NCBI RefSeq assembly: GCF_007859815.1
Contig: NZ_SJPH01000001.1
Span: 303,987-367,986 of the forward strand
From: Botrimarina hoheduenensis
GTDB lineage: Bacteria; Planctomycetota; Planctomycetia; Pirellulales; Lacipirellulaceae
Length of the DNA: 64,000 nucleotides
Direction of reading: 5' to 3'
In this document: positions 44,059 to 54,445 of the stretch, piece after piece
How the letters are laid out: the number at the start of each line of letters is the position of its first letter
Position numbering within the stretch: position 1 is the stretch's first letter
Position numbers and translations under genes: made by a program
Notes under the pieces: generated by a model
Told to the model about the DNA's origin: nothing
What the model saw: the letters and a program-made list of their open reading frames with translations, nothing else
The model's database searches: none

Positions 44059-45738
44059 CTACCATCGTAAGCTTGCGGCAAGGCCTCCTGCAACTGCCAA
44101 CAGCGGCAAGAACGAAGGTTCTGGCACAGCGTATCCTGGGGCAGTGGCCTGATAGGCTACCCGCCAGGCCTCATAATCGGCTTGATCCACAACATGGGGC
44201 GATGCGGTCTCGTTCGCTAGCGGGCCGCCGTCTCGCCAAACGGTATAATCGGCAGAATCGACTTGTCCGTCGTTGTTGTAATCGCCAGCAAGGGGGGCGA
44301 TCGCCGGACCGTAGTGGCCGGGGCTGCCAACGTCCGCACCGCTATTGTCGATCACTCCCAGGGGATCGAAAACCGCTGCGGCTCGGTAGGCTTTGGCGTC
44401 GGGGTAGGGCGACCCGCTCGAGCGCGCCCAGGCGGCCCCCACGTTGGTCGGATAGGTAAGGTCGCGGAGATAGATCGAGTCGGCGTCGTTATCGTTCGGC
44501 CAGGGCGAGATGTTGTCATAGGTCACTGACATCAACGCCCCTGAAACAGTTCCTTGGATCTTGTCGATCGCATAGCCAATCGGATCGGTCCACAAGCCAA
44601 TCGTGTCGCCACTGTTGGCGAGCGTTGGCCAAGCGATGACGGGGATCAGGTTCAGACCGACGCTCTGATTCCAGGCGCTCTGCATCTGTGCCAGTGTGGC
44701 AGCGTTGGCGTCGAACAGCACCGCTGTGCCGCCGGCAGGGATCGAACCGAAGAACACGTTCGCCCCGTTCAATGCTGAACCATCGTCATCGTCGAGCCAC
44801 AGCGGGGTCGTTGCAAAATCGATGGCTTGCGTGCCGTAGTTAACGATCTCGACCCACTCCCACTCACGCGACCCGGTGATCGAGGCGGGGTTGGCCATGA
44901 TTTCTGAGATCATCAACGACGGTCCACTCGGCCGCGGAGCCGGCCTGTTGCCGGCGGGCAAACGTCCGGGACTGCCACGATCGGCACCGTTGACGGGCGC
45001 TCCGGGCAGGTGGGTTTGCGTGCTCTGAAAAGCGTTATCGGCACCGATCGCCGCAGGACCCCAGTTGGCTCCGACCGTGGTGGAGCCGACACCGTTGTGC
45101 TGAATCGAAGAACCGTTGCCGCTGTTGAGGGGCCATCCCGCGCCGCTGGCGTACGCGAAAGAAAAGTTGGCGCTGCTTACCCTAACTACCCGCCGGTCGG
45201 GATCGATCGCGGTGCCGAGGTTGGCGGTGTCAGCCCGATAAGACGATTCATTAGGCCAGAAGCCGAAGGTCAGTCCGGGAAGGTCTGGTGCCACGTCAGG
45301 GGGCGACGGATTGTTGGTAAGGTTGTTCCCTCCCCAGCCCGACACGCCAATCAGCGGCACCCCGGCGGGGACGCTGGGCCAGGCCGATCGAAACCGCTGC
45401 GGCTCGTAGCCGAGAGCCTCGCCGTTGTAGAGCACCGCCACGCCGTGCGCGGGGACAACGGTGGCGTTCAGCACGGCCGTGCCGTTAACGCCCACCACGG
45501 GCCGGATGCTCGCCGCGGGGTTGGTGCCCAGCGCAGGGTCTCCCACGCGATCAACAAAGAAACCGGCGAGGTCAATCGGGGCCGCGCCCGGATTATAGAC
45601 CTCGAGCCATTCCCAAGCGGGTTCATCCGAGGCCGGGTCGTACATGATCTCGGTGACGACAAGCTGCGCTGAGCCGGAGCTTGAGAGCAGCGGAAGTGCC
45701 TGCATTGTCAGGCAAACCATCACGATCGCGTATCGCAT
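44059..45738 (-). CDS. Lamin-tail and dockerin-like PEP-CTERM protein
   Basis: The 559-residue protein has a signal peptide (about residues 1-24), two lamin-tail-like domains (start QLVVTEIMYDPASDEPAWEW near residue 25, and SLMISEIMANPASITGSREW near residue 275), a dockerin-like GDYNNDGQVDSADYTVWRDG near residue 487 with a second loop VVDQADYEAW, and a PEP-CTERM tail (VPEPSFLPLLAVAGGLAASL). Bacterial LTD domains are extracellular and beta-sandwich; function unknown. The ATG at 45738 has AGGAG 8 nt upstream. It shares its architecture with the disrupted gene at 12-13.4 kb. Confidence 0.9.
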   Translation of the reverse strand: MRYAIVMVCLTMQALPLLSSSGSAQLVVTEIMYDPASDEPAWEWLEVYNPGAAPIDLAGFFVDRVGDPALGTNPAASIRPVVGVNGTAVLNATVVPAHGVAVLYNGEALGYEPQRFRSAWPSVPAGVPLIGVSGWGGNNLTNNPSPPDVAPDLPGLTFGFWPNESSYRADTANLGTAIDPDRRVVRVSSANFSFAYASGAGWPLNSGNGSSIQHNGVGSTTVGANWGPAAIGADNAFQSTQTHLPGAPVNGADRGSPGRLPAGNRPAPRPSGPSLMISEIMANPASITGSREWEWVEIVNYGTQAIDFATTPLWLDDDDGSALNGANVFFGSIPAGGTAVLFDANAATLAQMQSAWNQSVGLNLIPVIAWPTLANSGDTIGLWTDPIGYAIDKIQGTVSGALMSVTYDNISPWPNDNDADSIYLRDLTYPTNVGAAWARSSGSPYPDAKAYRAAAVFDPLGVIDNSGADVGSPGHYGPAIAPLAGDYNNDGQVDSADYTVWRDGGPLANETASPHVVDQADYEAWRVAYQATAPGYAVPEPSFLPLLAVAGGLAASLRW

Positions 45739-45967
45739 CGACTCGGCTCCTGGGGCCAGAACAGTTCGTTAAGTCGTGCCGCTCATGGCAGCAGTTGGCG
45801 TTAACGGATCCGTCCTGCCACAGCGGGTGCCGAGCGTAGTTCGCGCGTTTCGCGGATCAAGCAAGCGGGCTGCCGACCTGGTGACAAGGGGTTGTCACCG
45901 GTCATTGAACCGTGTTCGGTTCGGGCAGCTGACCGGAAGGCCGTATCGGTCAAAAAAGCGGCGGCAC

Positions 45968-46007
45968 AAAAAAACGGACCGCGCTGAGCTAGCTCAGCGC
46001 GGTCCGT
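45968..46007 (-). terminator. Strong intrinsic terminator of GAPDH
   Basis: The sequence 45974-46007 is a perfect 34-nt palindrome (17-bp arms around the central dyad ctag), so it folds into a long G+C-rich hairpin. On the minus strand a T-run (complement of 45968-45974) follows, 62 bp after the gap stop codon. Confidence 0.93.
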
Positions 46008-46069
46008 TGGGTAGGGGTCGTTGTTCGCTGGTCCCGGGACGGGGCTTAGCGATCAATGAGGAATGATTG

Positions 46070-47206
<1,137 letters not shown>

Positions 47207-47298
47207 TCACAACCGGTGCCCCGTAGGCCGTTAAAACGCTCATCGCCAGCTGCTTTACCAATCGAAACCGCTGCCTCTTCCTGCAGGACTTATCTCCC

Positions 47299-48357
47299 AT
47301 GCAAAACGCTCCTCAGATTTCATGCTGGTTCTTGGTGGTGGGGCTTGCCGCGGCTGTCGCGGTGGCTCATGAGGGGCACGATCACGAGCCCACGACGAGT
47401 GTGCAAACCGCCTTCTCAGCGGATCCCAAGCCGGGGGCCGTCACGGGATCGGGCGATTTTGTGTTCCGTTACAACGCCGAACTCAGCGCGCTACCGGCAG
47501 AAATCGCGGCGGGGATCAAAGATGCCCACGGCGGTTTTGCGAAGGGCCCCGACGGTGCGGTGTACTTCGGGCTCGTGCGGACGGGAGTGATCCGCATCGC
47601 GCCCGACCTGAAGCACAAGACGCTCCTCAGCAAGACCAAGGCGGTTGTGACCGGTGCGCTGCACAACACAACCTACGTGGCCGACGCCGAAGGGGACTAT
47701 CTGGTTCTTTCCGACCCCGAACTAGGCGATGTCGATTTCATCCGCACGGATGGTTCCGACATCGGCACGCTCGGCAAGCCCGCGAGCGTCGACGGGGCTT
47801 ACCGCCCGACTGACGCAGACGTGGCTTCCAACGGTCTGCTTTACGTTTGCGATGGCTACGGCAGCACCAAACAGATTCTGACGGCCGACCCGAAAGCGCT
47901 CGCCTATGGCCCGCTGGCTTTCGGCGGTCCGGCGGGTAAGGGCCGCACTCCTGGTAAGTTTTCTACCAACCACGGCGTCACTTTCGACCCCACCGACGAC
48001 ACGCTGTTGATCGCCGACCGCGAGCGGCAGTGGGTGCAACGGCTTAGTCTTTCGGGCGAGTTCATCGAGGCCTACGACCTGGAGGGAGGCAACCCGTGCG
48101 ATGTGGACTTTGTCGAAGTCGGTGGCGAGCGGTTGATGATCGTCGGTTGCTTGGTCGGAGACAACGAGCCGGGGCTGGTGCAGATTCTGCGGGACGGGAG
48201 GGTTGTCGCGACACTCCGCCCGGCGGTTGATCTGGGGCTCGACGTGTTTCGCCACATCCATAACGCCGCGGGCATCGTGGTCGAGGGCAAGCTGTACGTG
48301 CTGTGCTACGGCTGGAATCCCGGGTGTTTTGCGGTGCTGGAGGCGGTTTCCCGGTGA
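47299..48357 (+). CDS. Secreted beta-propeller (NHL-like) protein
   Basis: The 352-residue protein has a signal peptide (residues about 1-23, ending AVAHEGHDHE) and repeating blade-like segments with HGGFAKGPDGAVYFG, NHGVTFDPTDDTLLIADRERQW and VDLGLDVFRHIHNAAGIVV, the pattern of NHL/beta-propeller repeats. A His-rich start (HEGHDHE) may bind metal. The role is unknown. The ATG at 47299 fits the signal peptide. It is divergent from gap, with about 210 bp between starts. Confidence 0.8.
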   Translation: MQNAPQISCWFLVVGLAAAVAVAHEGHDHEPTTSVQTAFSADPKPGAVTGSGDFVFRYNAELSALPAEIAAGIKDAHGGFAKGPDGAVYFGLVRTGVIRIAPDLKHKTLLSKTKAVVTGALHNTTYVADAEGDYLVLSDPELGDVDFIRTDGSDIGTLGKPASVDGAYRPTDADVASNGLLYVCDGYGSTKQILTADPKALAYGPLAFGGPAGKGRTPGKFSTNHGVTFDPTDDTLLIADRERQWVQRLSLSGEFIEAYDLEGGNPCDVDFVEVGGERLMIVGCLVGDNEPGLVQILRDGRVVATLRPAVDLGLDVFRHIHNAAGIVVEGKLYVLCYGWNPGCFAVLEAVSR

Positions 48358-48483
48358 TAACCCGTAGACTGCTGCTAGCCCGAAAAGTTGACGGTTTGCT
48401 GCCGGCTTCGTAGATTGAAGGCGTAGTTTGCTTGCCAAAGAGGAGAGAGAAGCAAACCAGCGTAGCCCCTCAGGAGTCCGGTC

Positions 48484-48951
48484 ATGTACGGCGAGCTCAT
48501 CCCCCTTGGCGGCGGCGATCCGATCCCGCTGCTCAAGACCAAGCTGATGATCGGACGGCGCGAGAAGTGCGACATCGTGCTGCGCTTTGCCAATGTCTCG
48601 GCCCACCACTGTGAGATGTGGCTCGAAGGGGGCTATCTTTTCGTCCGCGATCTGCAGAGCAGCAACGGCATCAAGATCAACAACGTCCGCACGCCCGAGG
48701 GGCGCCTCGATCCGGGCGATACGCTGACCGTCGCCAAGCACTCCTATCGGGTTGATTACTCACCGGCCGACCTCGGTGCCGACGGGCCTCCGCCCGCTCC
48801 GGATCGCACACGCGAGATCATGAGCGAGTCGCTGCTGGCACGCGCCGGGCTCGATAGCGGCCCTGGCTCCGGCCCCGGGCGTGGTCGTTCCGATTCGCGT
48901 CGGTACGACCCGACCAACATGAACGCGGGACAGTTGAAGTCACGCAAGTGA
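48484..48951 (+). CDS. FHA-domain protein
   Basis: The 155-residue protein has a forkhead-associated domain (about residues 18-90) with the phosphothreonine-binding residues in MIGRREKCDIVL, VSAHHCEM (the S-x-x-H pair), and LQSSNGIKINN. The rest is a Gly/Ser/Arg-rich tail. It should bind a phosphothreonine partner. It lies 7 bp upstream of rsgA on the same strand, suggesting co-transcription. The kinase partner is not in the window. Confidence 0.88.
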   Translation: MYGELIPLGGGDPIPLLKTKLMIGRREKCDIVLRFANVSAHHCEMWLEGGYLFVRDLQSSNGIKINNVRTPEGRLDPGDTLTVAKHSYRVDYSPADLGADGPPPAPDRTREIMSESLLARAGLDSGPGSGPGRGRSDSRRYDPTNMNAGQLKSRK

Positions 48952-48958
48952 CTCACTG

Positions 48959-50131
48959 ATGGCGAAGAAACGCAGCAAGTTCCGCGCATCGTTCCGCAAG
49001 AATCACGACTCGTCGGCACGCGGACGCGCCGACTCGCGATCGCTGGAAGGCTTGAGCGAAGACTCCGCCGAACGCCTGACCGGACAAGAGCGGCTCAGCG
49101 GCAAGGGGCACCTCTCGCGCCGCAGGACCGTTGCCGATGCCGCGATCGTGGAAGACGCCGCGGGCGAAATGATCCTCCCGGAGGTCGATCGCACGGTGTG
49201 CCGGCAGGGAGTTGTCCTTCGCACCCAGGGCCTCATCAGCGTCGTGCTGGATGACGCGGGGGCCGAGTTTGCCTGTGCCACCCGACAGCTACTCAAGCAG
49301 CTCGCTACCGATTTGCGCCACGTGGTCGCCGCGGGCGATCGGGTTTGGTTCCGCCCGTCGGAGGTTTCGGGCGGCGGGGCACAAGAGGGCATGATCGAGC
49401 GGATCGAGCCCCGGCACGGCGTGCTCAGCCGCACCAGCCGCGGCCGTCAGCAGCTGATCGCCAGCAACGTTGATCAGATCGTTATCGTCGCCAGCGCCGC
49501 CGAACCGCGGCTCAAGCCGAACCTGATCGACCGCTACCTGATCACCGCCGAGAAGGCGGGGCTCCGACCGATCGTGTGTGTGAACAAGATCGACCTGATC
49601 GATCCGACCGATCTGGTTCCCCTCGTGGGCGTTTACGCGCAGCTCGGTTATCGGGTGCTGCCGGTCTCTGCCGAACGGGGCCGAGGGCTCGAGCAGCTTC
49701 GGGCGGTGCTCGCCGGCAAACAGACGGCTTTCACCGGTCAGAGCGGTGTCGGCAAGTCGTCGCTCTTGAACGCGGTCGACCCGGGGCTGCGGCTTCGCGT
49801 GCAGACGGTCAGCGCCGAGAGCGAAAAGGGGCGCCACACCACCACCACCGCCGAGCTCTATCCGATGCGCTGGCATGCGGACGACAGCGACGCCTCGGTG
49901 GATGGTTTTTTGGTCGACACGCCCGGCATCCGCAGCTTCGAGCTATGGGATGTCATCCCCCAAGAGGTGGCGGGCTACATGCCCGAGCTGCGGCCGTATG
50001 TGAGCGCGTGCCGCTTCCCCGATTGCACGCACACGCACGAAACATTCTGCGCGGTAAAAGACGCGGTGGCCGACGGCTGGATCGACACAAGGCGGTACGA
50101 GAGCTACACGCAGATCCAATCGGGCGAGTGA
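48959..50131 (+). CDS. rsgA: Ribosome small-subunit-dependent GTPase A
   Basis: The 390-residue protein has an N-terminal Lys/Arg-rich extension, an OB-fold region, and the circularly permuted GTPase motifs in the order G4 (NKID near residue 205), G1 (GQSGVGKSS near residue 260) and G3 (DTPG near 320), followed by a zinc finger with YVSACRFPDCTHTHETFCAVK. This is RsgA, which checks late maturation of the 30S subunit. The zinc ligands are present. The first 75 residues are longer and more basic than usual. Confidence 0.94.
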   Translation: MAKKRSKFRASFRKNHDSSARGRADSRSLEGLSEDSAERLTGQERLSGKGHLSRRRTVADAAIVEDAAGEMILPEVDRTVCRQGVVLRTQGLISVVLDDAGAEFACATRQLLKQLATDLRHVVAAGDRVWFRPSEVSGGGAQEGMIERIEPRHGVLSRTSRGRQQLIASNVDQIVIVASAAEPRLKPNLIDRYLITAEKAGLRPIVCVNKIDLIDPTDLVPLVGVYAQLGYRVLPVSAERGRGLEQLRAVLAGKQTAFTGQSGVGKSSLLNAVDPGLRLRVQTVSAESEKGRHTTTTAELYPMRWHADDSDASVDGFLVDTPGIRSFELWDVIPQEVAGYMPELRPYVSACRFPDCTHTHETFCAVKDAVADGWIDTRRYESYTQIQSGE

Positions 50132-50266
50132 AGCGGCGTCGCCAACTGTTAGAGGCACTAAGTTGGCGCCATGCCCACGCGCAAAGCGAATGGGCATACG
50201 CCTATGCTCAGGGGCGTTAAGTCATCGTCTCTCGTTACCGCCCCATTATCTCGGTTGAAACGCGGC

Positions 50267-50749
50267 ATGAAATGTGACGAATGTGGAGCTCGGATGAATA
50301 AGCATCTTAGGCCGACGCTCCACTATTGGTGCAGCGCATGTGGGAACGCGGTATATGAAGGTTGGCTACCGAAGTCACGACCCCTTACCATCCTCAGCGA
50401 TGACAAGTCGAACTACTTTTCTTCCAGGAAGAGCGTCGCAGCTCATTCGATGGAGGCGATACTCGCTATGTCGCTGTGGGATAAGGTCTTAGTATGGGAG
50501 GCTCGACTAGAAGAGAATGAGTGCATCGTGCGTGCACGCCGAATTGGAGATTTGCAATGGACTTTGCTTGACGCTCCACCAAAGCAATTGCTGTTGCGCT
50601 GGTGCAAACTAGTGCGAGATTTGTTTCAAGGTAGTGATCAGACTCTGCATATCGAGAATGATGGCGACAGGGCATTTGTTTCGGCAACAGTAGATGAAAA
50701 TCCCGCGCTTCATATCGTCTTGAATTTTCAGTATCCAGATCGGGACTGA
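50267..50749 (+). CDS. Low-G+C orphan with zinc-ribbon-like start
   Basis: The 160-residue product begins MKCDECGARMNKHLRPTLHY and has a second CxxC pair (CSACG) soon after, which resembles a zinc ribbon. The rest is a mixed domain without a known family. The gene and the gap after it are richer in A+T than the surrounding chromosome, a sign of recent transfer. The ATG at 50267 is preferred over the start at 50171 because the cysteine motif follows it directly. Function unknown. Confidence 0.6.
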   Translation: MKCDECGARMNKHLRPTLHYWCSACGNAVYEGWLPKSRPLTILSDDKSNYFSSRKSVAAHSMEAILAMSLWDKVLVWEARLEENECIVRARRIGDLQWTLLDAPPKQLLLRWCKLVRDLFQGSDQTLHIENDGDRAFVSATVDENPALHIVLNFQYPDRD

Positions 50750-51102
50750 TAAACCAGCCATCGGTGTAGACGGCCGAATGTCTAACGACGAAAAACGACA
50801 ATTCAGATCGAAGACGCAATTCTTGCGAGAGTCTCACGACAAAGAAATATCGCTTAAGGGCGCCACAGTCCGGTGTGTCACGAGCTCGTCGAATGGCTGA
50901 CCGACCAGCTCTGGTCGAGTGCGACGGCGTTGGTTACCGGCACAGATGTCGCACTCAGGGTTGATTGTGAGAGCGTTTCAACCCAGACCATGTCCGGTGA
51001 GATAGTCCAAGAGGCATTACTGCGACGCGATAGTAAAAGCCTCTCAGGCCCATCCGCTTCGCGTGGGGACATGGCATCTGGCGTGTTGGCGTGCGTACCC
51101 TG
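50750..51102. other. A+T-rich non-coding gap
   Basis: About 350 bp after the orphan gene, no convincing gene. The composition matches the orphan and differs from the ABC gene that follows, so both may belong to one small transferred segment. Confidence 0.4.
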
Positions 51103-52053
51103 CTAGCTCGTGATCCCCTGCGTTAGCGTCATGAACGCGGTTTCGAGGTTGATCTCGTCCTCTTTGATCATCGCCAGGGCGTAGCCGGCTTCCACCAGGG
51201 TGCGGGCGATCGCGGCGGGGCCCTGTTCCGTGCCGCGGACGAGCGTCACCAACAGCTCTTCGTGCTGCGACGGGGCGGTGACCGGTTCGACCGACTCGAC
51301 GATCGGCATGCCCCGCAGCAAGGTGGCGGCCGCGGCGGTGCGTTCGCTGACCGCTAACCGCAGCACCGTTTGTTCACGAACCTGGCGCATGACGTCGGCT
51401 ACGTTGGCGTTCACGATCAGCTCGCCTCGCTCGATGATGCCGATCTTGTTGCACACATCGGCCAGTTCCGGCAGGATGTGGCTGCTGACCATGATCGTCT
51501 TGCCCATGTCGCGTAGCCGCTTGAGCAGCGCGCGGATCTCGATGCGGGCACGCGGGTCGAGGCCGCTCGCGGGTTCGTCAAGGAGCAGCACCTGCGGATC
51601 GTGCAGCAGCACGCGCGCCAGGCCCAAACGCTGCGTCATGCCGCGGCTGAGGCTCGTGGCGAGCGCGTCGCGCTTGTAGCCCAGATCGACTAGTTCGAGC
51701 ACCTCGTCGCACACCTTGCGGCGGGCCTCGCCCCGGATGCGATACGCGGCGGCAAAGAACTCGAGGTACTCGATGACCCGCATGTCTTCGTAGACGTTGA
51801 AGAAGTCGGGCATGTAGCCGATCGCGCGGCGGATCTCCTTGGGATGGGTGTAGATCGACTTGCCACCGACATACGCCTCGCCCCAAGTGGGCTGAAGCAG
51901 CGTCGCGAGGATGCGCATGGTGGTTGTCTTGCCGGCACCGTTGGGGCCGATAAAGCCGAACACGTCGCCCGCCGAGAGCGACAGGTCGATCTCGCGAATG
52001 GCGAACAGCTCGCCGTATTTTTTTGTCAGCCCGCGGAGTTCGATCATTGCCAT
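51103..52053 (-). CDS. ABC transporter ATP-binding protein
   Basis: The 316-residue protein has Walker A GPNGAGKTTTM near residue 36, a signature of LSRGMTQRLGLARVL (an R where the canonical LSGGQ has G) near residue 135, Walker B VLLLDEPASGLDPRAR, and H-loop VSSHILPELAD, with a C-terminal DUF4162-like part. It looks like an ABC-2 type exporter ATPase; the permease is not adjacent. It starts at the ATG at 52053 inside a 96-bp tandem repeat that also duplicates its leader. Confidence 0.87.
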   Translation of the reverse strand: MAMIELRGLTKKYGELFAIREIDLSLSAGDVFGFIGPNGAGKTTTMRILATLLQPTWGEAYVGGKSIYTHPKEIRRAIGYMPDFFNVYEDMRVIEYLEFFAAAYRIRGEARRKVCDEVLELVDLGYKRDALATSLSRGMTQRLGLARVLLHDPQVLLLDEPASGLDPRARIEIRALLKRLRDMGKTIMVSSHILPELADVCNKIGIIERGELIVNANVADVMRQVREQTVLRLAVSERTAAAATLLRGMPIVESVEPVTAPSQHEELLVTLVRGTEQGPAAIARTLVEAGYALAMIKEDEINLETAFMTLTQGITS

Positions 52054-52240
52054 AGTCTTTGTCCGTTAGAGCCGCGGCAGCCGGCGAGATCTTGGCCATG
52101 CCAAGTCGAGACGCTCAAAAACCAGCCCGCAGAGTTCGATCATTGCCATAGTCTTTGTCCGTTAGAGCCGCGGCAGCCGGCGAGATCTTGGCCATGCCAA
52201 GTCGAGACGCTCAAAAACCAGCCCGCGGAGTTCGATCATG
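52027..52240. repeat. 96-bp tandem repeat across the ABC gene start
   Basis: A unit of 96 bp is present twice in full, at about 52027-52122 and 52123-52218, and once in part at 52219-52240. Matching landmarks are spaced exactly 96 bp (gttcgatcat at 52038, 52134 and 52230). Each copy contains the first codons of the ABC gene plus the segment upstream of them; only the left copy joins the full gene. Confidence 0.92.
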
Positions 52241-52303
52241 CTCATGAGTTGGTTGTGATGGTTGCGGCCGATGGCGCGGGGACTTTCGCAAGTACGGGGT
52301 CTC

Positions 52304-54445
52304 TTAGTCTACCTCGACCAGGCAGCGGACGAATGTTGTTCGCCAGCGGCAATCGGCCGGGATGCTTTCTCCCGCGATTTCGAGCGCAACGCTTGTCGCG
52401 GGATCGTCGAGCACGCCGATAACGATCGCCCGACCGGCTTCAAGGTGATGGCTCAGGTCGTTGGCAGCGAAGAGCCGATTGGTGGCGATCGTGGTCCGCT
52501 GGCTGAGCAATTCGCCAAAGGACAGAATCGCCGCGGTAGCTTTGGCGGCAGAGCGTGGATCGGCTGGCGCGGCTTCAAGCTGCCTGCTCAGCAGGGTGGT
52601 AATGCGGAGCAGGTTGCCCGAGTCGCTGATCGGCTTGCTCTGTCCGCGCGCGAGCGTTCCGAGCCGCCACGCCCATCCGCCCGCCAGCAGATGGCAGTCG
52701 CTCAGGTCGTGGTTGCCCGGGTTGGTGATCTGCCCCTCGACGAGCCCGCCCTCGGCCCGCGTCAGGTCGGCTGTGATGAGGGGCTGGGCAGGACCGTGCC
52801 AGCGTGTGACGAGGGTCTTGGTCGATCCGGAGACCAACGGCAGGCCGCGCACCGAACTCCCCTCAAGGGCATAGGTGTCTTGCGACAAGGCTGCCCGGCT
52901 GGCGAGTCCGCCCAGCCGCCCGCCGGTGGTGGCCAGCCACCAGGTTTTGGTGCGTGTGGCGGCAGTCTCTGCAACTTCGATGTCGTACCGGCGAGACTTG
53001 GGAGAGTAGATCTGCGAAAGCAGCAGTCCGCGTGTGGTGTCGGCCGACCGATCGCTATCGCAGATCTCGAACGCCGCGATCTTCAACGCCTCGCCGCGCA
53101 GGGCTTGGCCCCCCGCATAAACCGCCAAACCAACCGCCGCCGCGATAAGCGGAAACGTGAGCCATGTGGCCTGCGGGCGTTGCAGTGCGCGATTGACAAA
53201 CCACCAGTCAAGCGGCCCGATCAGCACCAGGTAAACGCCCGCTGCGGCGAGGACCGCCAGCACCGAGACGCTGCTGACTTGCGGCAAAGCGGCACCCAAC
53301 ACGCGGATCGCCTCATCGACGAGGTCACTCTCCCCGCGCGGCTTGGATCCGAGCGGACTCACCGCTGCACGAGAGCGCTCCGCCGCAGGCGGATCGATAA
53401 GCTTGCGGAGCAAAGCGGCCCGGCCGTCCCAGCGTGTCAGCGCGGGGTCGTCCAGATCGACCGCGAGAAATACGACCTCGCCAAACCCGTGGGGGGCGCG
53501 GATCACCAAGGGCAGCGCCTCGCGCGTGGGTCCTTCATAGGCGGACACCACGCCCCGGCTGTTCGTTAGCCGCGCCGCAACGAGCTGGTCGGCGTCGCTG
53601 AGGCGTGTGCCATCGCCCGCATAGCTTTCGAGCGCGGCGGTTGAGCGGAGCGGCACAACACGATCCAGCTCGCCGGGAGCCAACACGCTCCAAGGCCCTG
53701 CTGCCGAGAGCAAGGTGGCGGCGTCGCGACCGCATGAAATGACCAGCCGGCCGCCGTCGCGGACCCATTGATCCAGCGCCGCGATTTGCTCGGATTCGGC
53801 AGACTGATCAGCGCTGCGCCACGCCTCATCGAGACCGGCGGTCAGCAGCACGGTCTCAAAGGCGTCGTAGACCAGTGGATCGCTGGGAAGCTCCGCCATG
53901 TTAATAAGCCGGGCGACCTTAGAAGCGGTGCCCTGCAGGTTGTCGAGCCCCACATCGGGGCCGATCGAAAGCAGCAGCCGAGTCGCCGCGGGGAGCGGGT
54001 TGCTAATCAACTCGCCGCGAAACAATCCGCCGGTCGAAAACTCCGCCCGATCGAGGGGGGGGGCGTCGGGCTGCTCCGTAGCGAGCAAGCGGATTTCGAA
54101 GGCGGGGGCCGGCTTGCCGACCCACACGGGCAGCCGCACGGTCTGGGGCTCAGCCCCAGTGAGCGTCAACGGCGGCGTGACGGTGACGACCCGCAGCCCG
54201 TCGTTATCGGGCGCAAGAGCGACCACGCGCACCGAGGTGCCCGCTGCCCCTCCGGCGACACGCACTTCGAGGGGCGTGACGGCTCCCAGCTTGTACTTGC
54301 CGCCGAGTCCAACCCGGACTGACTCGAGACGCGGTCCGGCGAGGTCAGCGGCTCCGCCCGGCAGCGCCGTGCTCGCAGCAATCGCCACCACAGCGCCTAT
54401 GCGCATCACGAACGCCAAGCAGACTTCCGCCAGCGACCCGATCAC
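52304..54445 (-). CDS. Large secreted/membrane protein of unknown function
   Basis: The 713-residue protein has a signal region (about residues 1-33 from the GTG at 54445), a long extracytoplasmic domain with a Rossmann-like section (about 165-330, DQWVRDGGRLVISCGRDAA), and one or two C-terminal membrane helices near residues 385-440 (SVLAVLAAAGVYLVLIGPL and TFPLIAAAVGLAVYAGG), then another soluble region. The GTG overlaps the mazG stop by 4 bases (GTGA), suggesting translational coupling; an ATG at 54406 is the alternative. It resembles GldG/BatA-type membrane proteins but I cannot name it. The ABC gene lies 250 bp downstream. Confidence 0.75.
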   Translation of the reverse strand: MIGSLAEVCLAFVMRIGAVVAIAASTALPGGAADLAGPRLESVRVGLGGKYKLGAVTPLEVRVAGGAAGTSVRVVALAPDNDGLRVVTVTPPLTLTGAEPQTVRLPVWVGKPAPAFEIRLLATEQPDAPPLDRAEFSTGGLFRGELISNPLPAATRLLLSIGPDVGLDNLQGTASKVARLINMAELPSDPLVYDAFETVLLTAGLDEAWRSADQSAESEQIAALDQWVRDGGRLVISCGRDAATLLSAAGPWSVLAPGELDRVVPLRSTAALESYAGDGTRLSDADQLVAARLTNSRGVVSAYEGPTREALPLVIRAPHGFGEVVFLAVDLDDPALTRWDGRAALLRKLIDPPAAERSRAAVSPLGSKPRGESDLVDEAIRVLGAALPQVSSVSVLAVLAAAGVYLVLIGPLDWWFVNRALQRPQATWLTFPLIAAAVGLAVYAGGQALRGEALKIAAFEICDSDRSADTTRGLLLSQIYSPKSRRYDIEVAETAATRTKTWWLATTGGRLGGLASRAALSQDTYALEGSSVRGLPLVSGSTKTLVTRWHGPAQPLITADLTRAEGGLVEGQITNPGNHDLSDCHLLAGGWAWRLGTLARGQSKPISDSGNLLRITTLLSRQLEAAPADPRSAAKATAAILSFGELLSQRTTIATNRLFAANDLSHHLEAGRAIVIGVLDDPATSVALEIAGESIPADCRWRTTFVRCLVEVD

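Noticed and set aside
50873-51106. 77-aa plus-strand frame after the orphan gene
   Set aside because: No domain, no ribosome binding site, composition of random low-G+C sequence.
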